A program made the position numbers and the translations under genes. A DNA stretch of 64,000 nucleotides from Lysobacter sp. Root916 (lineage in GTDB: Bacteria > Pseudomonadota > Gammaproteobacteria > Xanthomonadales > Xanthomonadaceae), in contig NZ_LMJF01000001.1 in NCBI RefSeq assembly GCF_001429785.1, positions 1,596,218 to 1,660,217 on the forward strand, read 5' to 3'. Shown here one piece after another: positions 46,861 through 57,259 of this stretch; positions within the stretch are counted from its first letter, which is position 1; every line of letters begins with the position of its first letter. The notes beneath the pieces are model-generated. The model did no database searches and had not been told where the DNA came from. It saw nothing but the letters and a program-made list of their open reading frames with translations.

Positions 46861-48252
46861 TCAGCGCGAGCCGCGGCGGAACAGCACCACCTCGACCGTC
46901 TGCAGCAGGATCAGCAGGTCGAATACCAATCCGTGGTTCTTCACGTAGAACAGATCGAAGGTCAGCTTCTCCTCGGCGTCCCGTACCGATGCGCCGTAGG
47001 GATAACGCAGCTGCGCCCAGCCGGTCAGGCCCGGTTTCACGCAGTGGCGCACGTTGTAGTAGCGCACTTCCTGGTTGAGCATGTCGACGAACTGCGGCCG
47101 CTCGGGCCGAGGGCCGACGAAGCTCATTTCCCCGAGCAGGATGTTGAACAGTTGCGGAAGCTCGTCCAGGCGCGACAGGCGGATGATCCGACCGACCCGG
47201 GTGGTGCGATCGTCGTTCTGGGTCGCCCACTTCGCCACGCCGTCGGCCTCGGCGTCCACGCGCATGCTGCGGAACTTGATCAGCTCGAAGCTGCGACCGT
47301 TCTCACCGATGCGCGTCTGCCGGTACAGCACCGGACCGCGCGACTCCAGGCTGACGCACGCCGCCACCAGCAGCATGAAGGGCCAGGCCACCAGCAACAG
47401 GGCGCATGCGGCGGCCAGGTCGAAGAAGCGCTTGTTGAGGCGGCGCGGCATGGAATGATCGAAACCGCCCGAAAACGCCAGCCACGACGGGTCGGCCACG
47501 TTCAGCTTGACCATGCCGGCCTCGCGCTCGAAGAACGTCGACAGATCGGTCACGGTGACTCCGCGCTGCGCGCAGGTCAGCATTTCCTCCATCGGCAGCG
47601 CGCCGCGCCGCTCGTCGGGCGCGACCACGATCTCGTAGACGTGCAGCCACTCGGCGATCTCGGACAGTGCGAAATCCGTGCTGAGCAGCAACTTCTCGGG
47701 CACCAGCACGGGCTGCCCCGGCACCGGCACGAACCCCACCACCACGAAGGATCTGCGGTCGGCTCCCCGCCGCATGCGACTGTTGATGAGATCGGCGTTC
47801 TTGCCCGCGCCGAACACCAGTACCCGCCGCCGGAACACATCGGTCTTGAACACCCGCTCGACGATCAGGCGCAGCGCGATCACCGCGACCAGGCCGATCG
47901 CCAGCGCCATCGCCAGCACGCCGCGACCGATGTAGGCGGCGGGCATCAGGTAGTACAGCACCAGCAGGGCGATGCCGCCGAACGCGAAGGACAACACCAG
48001 CCGGAGCAGGAACTCCATCCGGTTGTGGCGCACGTGCACCTGGTACAGGCCGAAGGCCACCATCGACACCGTGATGAAGGCGGCGAACACGAACGCGCGT
48101 ACCGGCGCCCATTGGAAGGAACTGAGCAGACCCTGCGATCCCATGAAGCGCAGCCACGCCGCGATCGTCACCGACAGGATCAGCAGCCAGGTCTCGCCCA
48201 GCCATAGCAGCAGCAGTGCGCGGCTTTTGCGACTGGCCAATGCGATGCTCAT
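46861..48252 (-). CDS. Initiating sugar-phosphate transferase (XrtA/EpsB_2-type WcaJ family)
   Basis: The enzyme transfers a sugar phosphate to undecaprenyl phosphate, starting repeat-unit synthesis. The 463-residue protein has four N-terminal membrane helices, a cytoplasmic Rossmann-like domain (VLVFGAGKNADLINSRM), and a fifth hydrophobic segment. The catalytic bac_transf domain follows: KRFFDLAAACALLLVAWPFML, QTRIGENGRSFELIKFRSMRVDAE, SRLDELPQLFNILLGEMSFVGPRPERP and KPGLTGWAQLRYPYGAS. The layout matches the XrtA/PEP-CTERM glycosyltransferase family. It stands about 20 kb from the main EPS operon. A GTG start 15 bp upstream is an alternative. Confidence 0.92.
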   Translation of the reverse strand: MSIALASRKSRALLLLWLGETWLLILSVTIAAWLRFMGSQGLLSSFQWAPVRAFVFAAFITVSMVAFGLYQVHVRHNRMEFLLRLVLSFAFGGIALLVLYYLMPAAYIGRGVLAMALAIGLVAVIALRLIVERVFKTDVFRRRVLVFGAGKNADLINSRMRRGADRRSFVVVGFVPVPGQPVLVPEKLLLSTDFALSEIAEWLHVYEIVVAPDERRGALPMEEMLTCAQRGVTVTDLSTFFEREAGMVKLNVADPSWLAFSGGFDHSMPRRLNKRFFDLAAACALLLVAWPFMLLVAACVSLESRGPVLYRQTRIGENGRSFELIKFRSMRVDAEADGVAKWATQNDDRTTRVGRIIRLSRLDELPQLFNILLGEMSFVGPRPERPQFVDMLNQEVRYYNVRHCVKPGLTGWAQLRYPYGASVRDAEEKLTFDLFYVKNHGLVFDLLILLQTVEVVLFRRGSR

Positions 48253-48533
48253 GGCGCCACCCGCCACTCGTGCGGCGCACGCGACGACGAATGCCCCCTG
48301 TCTGGTTCTCGCGCTGGACTAGGATCGAAGCGAGGAAACGCTACCGGGTGATCCTTCATTACGCTGTACCTGCCGATGCGTAGCCCCCACTCCTGGCTAC
48401 CCCGTTTCCGGGCAAAGGACGCTCGCTCTCCAAACGGGCTGGCTTGACCGAGACAACGAAGGAATCGCGGCGTTCCGGCCGTCGCGGGCGCGCGGAGCTT
48501 CGATTCGACGCGAGCGCCACGAACCTGGGCGCG

Positions 48534-49247
48534 TCAACGCGCCGACGCTCGCCGGTCCTGGGAGCTGCTTGCGGCATCGTCGCCCGGGCGATACTCAAGC
48601 CGCAGCCAGGCACGGCTGGAACGATCGTAGAGCGCGGTGACGGCCAAAGGCGTGCCGGGGCCATAGGGGTCGGGGTAGACCGTGCCCAGCGCATCGATCC
48701 GCAGCCGCTGGCCGTCGTCTTCGACGCTGGAAACCCGGTCGAGCCGGAGCTGGGCCGACGGCTTGCGCAGCGCCTGGGCCAGATCCGCGCTCAGCATGGC
48801 CTCGAGTTGCCGCACCAGACGCGGGTCGTTGGGAACATCGCGCTCTCCCGCCGCGACCGGGTCGATGCCGATATCGGGGCGTCCCAACCTGCGCAGGCGG
48901 GCGTCGTAACGCACGCCGAACCGAAAGCCGATCCAATCCTGTCGCCCGACGATCTGGGCGGCGCCGCTGCCGCGAATGGCACGCTGATCGACGTCGATCG
49001 CCCGGACCTCGACGAGGTCCAAACGCAGTTCGACGGCGCGCCCGCCCAACCGCAGCGAGATCGCGTCGATCAAGGGACCGGCGATCGCGTCGCGGATGCC
49101 CTCGGTCGCGGCCGTCGTAGCGGAACCGCCCAGCGCAGGCGTCGACGGGTCCGGTCGGCCCGCCGCTTGCGATGCCGGCTGCGCAGCCAGACTGCCGCCG
49201 GCCCAGGAGCAGGCCAGGAGCGCGGCGGCAGCGAATTTCTGATGCAT
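48534..49247 (-). CDS. Secreted protein of unknown function
   Basis: This is a 237-residue product starting MHQKFAAAALLACSWAGGSLAA, a signal peptide. The mature part has repeated beta-like segments with charged alternation (AVELRLDLVEVRAIDVDQRAIRGSGAA, FRFGVRYDARLRRLGRPDIGID, SVEDDGQRLRIDALGTVYPDPYGPG, AWLRLEYRPG). I recognise no family. It is 177 bp downstream (on the minus strand) of the pseudo-metallopeptidase gene and could share its transcript. An ATG four codons upstream gives a longer form. Confidence 0.65.
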   Translation of the reverse strand: MHQKFAAAALLACSWAGGSLAAQPASQAAGRPDPSTPALGGSATTAATEGIRDAIAGPLIDAISLRLGGRAVELRLDLVEVRAIDVDQRAIRGSGAAQIVGRQDWIGFRFGVRYDARLRRLGRPDIGIDPVAAGERDVPNDPRLVRQLEAMLSADLAQALRKPSAQLRLDRVSSVEDDGQRLRIDALGTVYPDPYGPGTPLAVTALYDRSSRAWLRLEYRPGDDAASSSQDRRASAR

Positions 49248-49423
49248 GACTTCAACCACAACGCGATCCCGCGGCGCTTACGGCCCCCGGAATGCCGCGG
49301 AATGCGGCGAGCGTCGGCAGTGCGAGGCTTGCACCCCAGGCCTGCGAAGTTGGGTCGCGCGGCCGCTGCAGGGCTGCGCGCCCGTGGTTTGCGGCACTGC
49401 CCGCAAGCGCAGTGTCGCCGCGC

Positions 49424-50548
49424 TTACTTCACTCCGGCCGCCGACCATGCGCGCGCGACCGCGCGCGCTTCGGCCGATTTGACGCCATACAGCGCCTCGG
49501 CGGCGCGGATCGTGGCCGCACGCGCCTGCGGATAGGTCAGCTGCGAGGTTTTCTCGGTGGTGGCCAGCCGATACCAGATCGCGCCGGCCTTCGCGCGGCC
49601 GATGCCCACGATCGCGGTGTCGCCGTTGCAGACCAACTGATCCGCACTGAGGCCGGAGCCGGCCGGCGCCGTGGCACCCTCGGCCAGCAGGTAGAACGCC
49701 CGATTGCCGATGCCCGAGGTGTACTCGCCCGAGTAGGCCGGGGATTCGTCGTTCGGATCGAAACCACGCGCTGGGTAGCAGACGAAGGATTTCCCGTCCA
49801 GGTTCTGGCGGTACATGTGGCGCAGGCCGCCCGGATAAGCCAGCTCGCCGATCACGTAATCGCCCGGATCGTTGGGGTGAGCGGCATGGAATTCGATCAG
49901 GGTGCCGAAGACGTCGGCGATCGAGCTGCGCACGCCTTGGCTGTCGCCCCTGCCGGGATCGGGATCGGTGTTGTAGACGATATTGGCCGCGTACATGCTG
50001 CCAACGATGTCCAGGGTCGCCAAGGGTTCGATGCCGGCGGCGGCGTCGCCGATGCCGAGCAGCACGGTGGTGCCCGACCAGTACGAGTAGCCGGTCGTCT
50101 TGCGCCCCGGTGCCAGGTCGACGACATGGCTGTACACGGTGGCTCTGCGGTTGCGCGCGTCCAGGCCGTTGCGTGCGTGGACGAGCTTGAAGTAGTCCCA
50201 GCTGCGCTGCATCGCGTAGTAGGCGTCGACGCCCATGCTGGACAGGCTGGCCGCGCTGCCGTCGCCGAAGCTGGTGGTGGGGCTGACGAACTGCTGCGGC
50301 CCGCGATAGGTCGCGTAGTACCGGTTGAAGCCGCCGCCGTCGGAGCTGCTGATGCCGTTGCGGGTGTTGTCGATGAGCTCGTAGCCGACGCCGGCGGTGT
50401 ACTGCACGGGAATGGGCAGCGTGCCGTAATGGACACCGTGACCGGTGCCGGACACCACCGAGCCGTTCGGCTGACTGGCGTTCGATGTCGCCGGCATCAG
50501 CGCGGCGAGGGAGAGCGAAACAGCGATCGCGACAAAGCTAGGGCGCAT
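49424..50548 (-). CDS. Thermolysin-fold (M4) protein lacking the catalytic zinc site
   Basis: This is a 374-residue exported protein with a signal peptide ending near SNA-SQ. The fold resembles mature M4 metallopeptidases: GTGHGVHYGTLPIPV and ELIDNTRNGISSSD at the N-terminus, and SGIGNRAFYLLAEG, IGRAKAGAIWYRLATTEKTSQLTYPQARAA and the AEALYGVKSAEARAVARAWSAAGV ending. The HExxH position reads VGSMYAAN (182-189), the downstream Glu ligand motif reads SSIADVFG, and the usual VHxNSGI His position reads GEYTSGI. There is no propeptide, unlike active M4 enzymes. It is probably a non-catalytic binding protein or inhibitor-like homologue. Its upstream region shares motifs with the secreted beta-helix gene. 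Confidence 0.85.
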   Translation of the reverse strand: MRPSFVAIAVSLSLAALMPATSNASQPNGSVVSGTGHGVHYGTLPIPVQYTAGVGYELIDNTRNGISSSDGGGFNRYYATYRGPQQFVSPTTSFGDGSAASLSSMGVDAYYAMQRSWDYFKLVHARNGLDARNRRATVYSHVVDLAPGRKTTGYSYWSGTTVLLGIGDAAAGIEPLATLDIVGSMYAANIVYNTDPDPGRGDSQGVRSSIADVFGTLIEFHAAHPNDPGDYVIGELAYPGGLRHMYRQNLDGKSFVCYPARGFDPNDESPAYSGEYTSGIGNRAFYLLAEGATAPAGSGLSADQLVCNGDTAIVGIGRAKAGAIWYRLATTEKTSQLTYPQARAATIRAAEALYGVKSAEARAVARAWSAAGVK

Positions 50549-51197
50549 GACCGTTATCCTCGAAATGGTGGGAAGAAGTGCCTTCCGCGTGCCGCCGTGC
50601 AAGCCCGGCGGAGCCATCTGCCGGCAGGTGGATACGGCGGTTCGAAAGCGACGCCACCCTAGGTGTCGATCCCGCGCCGGGCCGCGCGCACTGCGCACAT
50701 TCGAGCGGTCGCGCGTCACAGATGAGCGAGCCGCGTCGAAGCGGCGTCACAGTTCGCGATGCGCGTATCCGCACAATCGATCGACGAGGCGTCGCTGCGG
50801 CCTCCACGACGATCAGTGTTTTTTGTGACGCGAAACGCGACGAACCTGCAGGCTGGACTGCGCGTGGACGGTTGTGGCGTGCGCGGCGCTTTCGATCGGT
50901 CAATGGGCGCGCAGCGCGCGCACTCACCCTGCCTTCGGCAGGCCGCGGCGCGCGCCTAAACGGGCCGAGCCCGGGGTCGCTCGCATCGCAGCAACGCCGC
51001 GCCGCCGATCCGCCCCAGGCCCATGCGGCGCAAGGCCGGCGCTGCGCGGCCGCTCCCGCCCGCGCAGGCCCGGATTCGCACCCGATTCATGCCCGAAGCC
51101 CCCACCACGCCCCCATTCGGCGATCATGTCGCTTTGGGCCGCCCGCCGCGACGCCGTGCGCCGCCGCGCCGGCCAGAATAAAACTCCAGGATTTTCA
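50549..51197. other. Divergent intergenic region between the pseudo-peptidase and mutS
   Basis: These 649 bp carry the TGTGACG motif cluster on the pseudo-peptidase side (50714-50831). The mutS-proximal half is GC-rich, and I see no gene in it. An in-frame ATG at 51126 could extend MutS by 24 residues but is not favoured. Confidence 0.55.
50714..50831 (-). promoter_or_regulatory. TGTGACG motif cluster upstream of the pseudo-metallopeptidase gene
   Basis: Reading on the minus strand, GCGTCACAAAAAACACT (50831-50815) comes first, then GAACTGTGACG (ending 50745), then TGTGACG (50720-50714). The first element matches 16 of 17 bases of the one at 28670-28686, and the second is identical over 11 bases to that at 28719-28729. 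Order and orientation relative to the gene are the same at both loci. The binding factor is unknown. Confidence 0.58.
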
Positions 51198-53798
<2,601 letters not shown>

Positions 53799-53868
53799 TC
53801 GCGCGCGCGCCGCGGAAGCGCGCACGCGACCGGCTAGACTTGCGGCCGGAACGGACACCGGAGCGAGC

Positions 53869-56800
53869 GTGGAAACCCTGCTATTCGTGGCCGGCCTGGT
53901 CGCCGGCCTGATCCTGGCGCGACTCTATCGCCCCCGCGCCGCGCCGGCGTCGGTGCCGCCCGTCGCCGCCACGGCGGACGCCGATGGCGCGACCGACCAA
54001 GCCGCCGCGCCACCGGCGTCCGAAGAGACACCCGATGGCACCCAGGAAACGCCGCAAGACCGGCTCGCGCGCCTGCTGCGCGAGGTCATGGTCCACGACG
54101 ACCGCATCCAGCGCCCGCAGGACCTGATGGCGCAGGCCGAGTTCCAACAGGGCACCGACCTGCTCGCCAGCGCCGCCTTCGACGCGGCCGAACTGCTGCG
54201 CCAGGTGCCGGGCAACGGCTATGTGCTGCAGTCGATGGCGATACGCGCCGCCGGGCGTCGCGACGATGTCGCGCTCGAACCGCTGCTGGAACAGGCCGGC
54301 CAGCTGGGCGCCTATCCGCTGTACTTCCTGGTCGAGTTGCTGCGCGCGCGGCCCGACGCCGGCGAGCGTTTGTTGGCGCTGATGCGCCACGCCCAGCCCT
54401 GGTGGTGGGAGTTCATGCCGCTGCGCCAGCAGTTGCGCGATTACCTGCAAGCGGCCGAAGGCGCCGCGCCGCCGGCCGCGCTGCCGGCGCTGGACGATCT
54501 CGACGAGGACGCGGTCGGGCACCTGCGCGACACCCTCAAGCGCTTCCAGTCGCCGCTGCTGGCGCCCCTGCAGGAACAGGTCGAACGCGCCGTGGGCGCG
54601 CGTCGCGAGTCGCGCGTGCTGGGCGCTTTCGGACGCGTGAATCCGGCGCTCAAGCCGCGTACCCGCATCGTCCACGACGAACTGGCCGCGCAGCTGCAAC
54701 GCCTGCACGAACTCTACGCCGGCGACGAAGCCGCCTCGGTGCTGGTGTCGGGCGAGCACGGCGTCGGCAAGAGCGTGTTGATCGACCTGCTGAGCGAGCG
54801 CCTGCGCGACGAGGGCTGGCTGGTGTTCGAGGCCTCGGCGGCCGAGGTGCTGGCCGGCCAGAGCTACATCGGCGAACTGGAAGAGCGCGTGCGCGAGATG
54901 CTCGGCGTGCTCAATCGCAAGCGCGCCCTGTGGCGGGTGTCCGAATTCGTCGACCTGCTCGCCAAGGGCGCGCATTCGCGCGACCCGCGCGGCCTGCTCG
55001 ATCTGGTGCTGCCGGCGATCGAACGCGGCGAGCTGCGCCTGATCGGCGAAGTCACGCCGCGCCAGCTCGCGCAACTGCTGGTCGCGCGGCCGGTCATCAA
55101 GCACCACTTCCAGATCCTCGGCCTGGCGCCGCTGGACCCGGCCGCGATGGAGCCGGTGGCTCAACGCTGGGCGCAGGCCGAGCGCGAACGCCAAGGCCGC
55201 GAGGTCGCCGACGCGCGCACCCTGACCGAGGCCGCGCGCATGGCCGCGCAGTACTTTCCCGAGCAGCAGGAACCCGGCCGCCTGTTGCGCCTGCTCGACG
55301 ACGCCCTGCAGGCCGCGACCTCGGCCGATCCGCCGACGCTGCCGCTGGATGCCGAACAGGTGCTGGCGACGATCGCGCGCCGCAGCGGCCTGCCGCTGGA
55401 TGTGATCGACGACCGCCAGAGCCTGGACCTTGAGCGCCTGCGCGCGTTCTTCCGCACCCGTGTGATCGGCCAGGACGAGGCGGTGGACGCCCTGCTCGAC
55501 CGTATCGCCATGCTCAAGGCCGGCCTGACCGACAACGGCCGCCCGATCGGCGTGTTCCTGTTCGCCGGGCCCACCGGCACCGGCAAGACCGAACTGGCCA
55601 AGGCGCTCAGCGAACTGCTGTTCGGCAGCGACGAGCGCCTGCTGCGCCTGGACATGAGCGAGTTCCAATCCGAGGACGCGGCCTGGCGCCTGACCGCCGA
55701 CGAGGACGCCAACGGCGGCGTGCGCTCGCTCACCGCGCGCATCCGCGAGCAGCCGTTCTCGGTGCTGCTGCTGGACGAGTTCGAGAAGTCCCACCCCAAG
55801 GTCTGGGACTTGTTCCTGCAGGTGTTCGACGATGCCCGCCTCAGCGACCGCAGCGGCAACACCGTCGACTTCCGCCACAGCATCATCATCCTGACCAGCA
55901 ACATCGGCTCGACCATCTCGCGCAACGCTGGGCCGGGCTTCACCTCGGCGCGCGGCGGCTATTCCAGGCTCGCCGTCGAAAAGGCGCTGTTCGAGACCTT
56001 CCGCCGCGAGTTCATCAACCGCATCGACCGGGTGGTGCTGTTCAACCCGCTCGATCGCAACCTGATGCGCGAGATCCTGCACAAGGAGCTGGACCGGGTA
56101 CTGACCCGGCGCGGCCTGCGCAATCGCGACTGGGCGGTGGAATGGGAGCCGTCGGCGATCGAGTTCCTGCTCGACAAGGGCTTCACCCCGGACCTGGGCG
56201 CGCGGCCGCTGCGGCGCGCGATCGAGCACTACCTGCTGGCCCCATTGGCGCGCAGCATCGTCGAACACCGCGCCCCGCAGGGCGACCAGTTCCTGTTCGT
56301 GCGCAGCGCGGGCGACCGGCTCGACGTCGAATTCATCGATCCCGCACCCGCGCTGACGACGACGCCGGGCGCGGACGCATCGGCGCAGGCGCACGACGCC
56401 GGCGACCTGCGCGACCTGGTGTACGCGCCGCCCACCGACGCGGACGCGGTCGCGCGCCTGGACGCGCGCCTAGCCGAACTGGAAGAGAACGTGCTGGGCC
56501 CGTCATGGCGCGGCGAGCGCGAGGCCGACTACGCGCGCATGGCCGCGGCCGACTTTTGGAACTCGCCCGAGCGCCATGGCGTGCTGGACCGGATCGAGCG
56601 CCGCGACCGCATCGAAAGCGCGCTGGACACCGCGCTGCGCATGCATCAGCGCCTCGGCCGCGACGGCGGCAACGCCAGCTTCGCCCAGTCGCTGGCGCAG
56701 CTGCTGTTCCTGCTCGGGCTGGCGGTGGACGCGCTGCGCGCGCAGCGCCCGCAGGACGCGCTGATCGAGATCGACGTCAGCGAATCCGCGCAGCAGCGCC

Positions 56801-57213
56801 ACGGCGAGGAACTGCGCCTGTGGTGGCAGCGCGTGGTCGGCATGTACCAGGCCTGGGCGCAGCGCCGCAATATGCGCGTGCAGGTGCTGCGCGAAGATCC
56901 CGAACGCTGCAGCGCCTGGCTGGCGGTGAGCGGCTTCGGCGCGTTCGACCTGCTGGAGCCCGAGTCCGGCCTGCATGTTTACGAAGACAAGAGCGACGAC
57001 AACACCCAGCGGCTGTCGGTACTGGTGCAGGTCGCGCCGGACCTGCCCGGCCGCGCGCGCCAGTCGCAGGGCGCGCCCGAGGGCGAACGCCGCATTTGCC
57101 GCCGCTATCGTCAGGCGCCCTCGCCGCTGGTGCGCGACAGCGTGCGCGGCTGGCGCAGCGGCCGCCTGGACCGGGTGCTGGACGGCGAGTTCGATGTGAT
57201 CCAGGGCAGCTGA
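53869..57213 (+). CDS. ClpB-like double AAA+ protein fused to a release-factor-like (PCRF) domain
   Basis: This is a 1114-residue protein starting with GTG after GGAG. An N-terminal membrane helix (about 3-20) precedes a linker region. D1 has Walker A SGEHGVGKS (Lys301) and a SYIGELEERV pore-loop-like segment, but its Walker B position reads ALWRVSEF without DE and the arginine-finger region reads KHHF, so D1 probably binds but does not hydrolyse ATP. D2 is intact: GPTGTGKTE (Lys573), VLLLDEFEKSHP, ILTSNIGS and LGARPLRRAI; the aromatic GYVGY pore loop is missing. The C-terminal region (about 875-1110) resembles the RF2 N-terminus and PCRF domain (DFWNSPERHG, SGFGAFDLLEPESGLHVYE) without GGQ. 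A membrane-linked ribosome or translation-related remodelling role is inferred. Confidence 0.88.
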   Translation: METLLFVAGLVAGLILARLYRPRAAPASVPPVAATADADGATDQAAAPPASEETPDGTQETPQDRLARLLREVMVHDDRIQRPQDLMAQAEFQQGTDLLASAAFDAAELLRQVPGNGYVLQSMAIRAAGRRDDVALEPLLEQAGQLGAYPLYFLVELLRARPDAGERLLALMRHAQPWWWEFMPLRQQLRDYLQAAEGAAPPAALPALDDLDEDAVGHLRDTLKRFQSPLLAPLQEQVERAVGARRESRVLGAFGRVNPALKPRTRIVHDELAAQLQRLHELYAGDEAASVLVSGEHGVGKSVLIDLLSERLRDEGWLVFEASAAEVLAGQSYIGELEERVREMLGVLNRKRALWRVSEFVDLLAKGAHSRDPRGLLDLVLPAIERGELRLIGEVTPRQLAQLLVARPVIKHHFQILGLAPLDPAAMEPVAQRWAQAERERQGREVADARTLTEAARMAAQYFPEQQEPGRLLRLLDDALQAATSADPPTLPLDAEQVLATIARRSGLPLDVIDDRQSLDLERLRAFFRTRVIGQDEAVDALLDRIAMLKAGLTDNGRPIGVFLFAGPTGTGKTELAKALSELLFGSDERLLRLDMSEFQSEDAAWRLTADEDANGGVRSLTARIREQPFSVLLLDEFEKSHPKVWDLFLQVFDDARLSDRSGNTVDFRHSIIILTSNIGSTISRNAGPGFTSARGGYSRLAVEKALFETFRREFINRIDRVVLFNPLDRNLMREILHKELDRVLTRRGLRNRDWAVEWEPSAIEFLLDKGFTPDLGARPLRRAIEHYLLAPLARSIVEHRAPQGDQFLFVRSAGDRLDVEFIDPAPALTTTPGADASAQAHDAGDLRDLVYAPPTDADAVARLDARLAELEENVLGPSWRGEREADYARMAAADFWNSPERHGVLDRIERRDRIESALDTALRMHQRLGRDGGNASFAQSLAQLLFLLGLAVDALRAQRPQDALIEIDVSESAQQRHGEELRLWWQRVVGMYQAWAQRRNMRVQVLREDPERCSAWLAVSGFGAFDLLEPESGLHVYEDKSDDNTQRLSVLVQVAPDLPGRARQSQGAPEGERRICRRYRQAPSPLVRDSVRGWRSGRLDRVLDGEFDVIQGS

Positions 57214-57224
57214 GCGCGACCCGC

Positions 57225-57251
57225 GAGCCGACGGCGCCACGCCGTCGGCTC
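57225..57251. terminator. Bidirectional-type hairpin between convergent genes
   Basis: A perfect 12-bp stem, gagccgacggcg/cgccgtcggctc, with a 3-base loop lies between the AAA+ gene and the convergent secreted-protein gene. There is no T-tract, so intrinsic termination is uncertain. Confidence 0.45.
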
Positions 57252-57259
57252 CATCGGGC

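Noticed and set aside
31157..48252. An exosortase gene within the locus
   Set aside because: Each multi-spanning membrane protein here is better explained as polymerase, flippase, initiating transferase, YdcF-like or unknown; none shows the exosortase Cys/Arg/His layout.
50874..51197. A 108-residue N-terminal extension of MutS
   Set aside because: It is Arg/Ala/Pro-rich noncoding-like sequence before the conserved MutS start; the family start fits 51198 or at most 51126.
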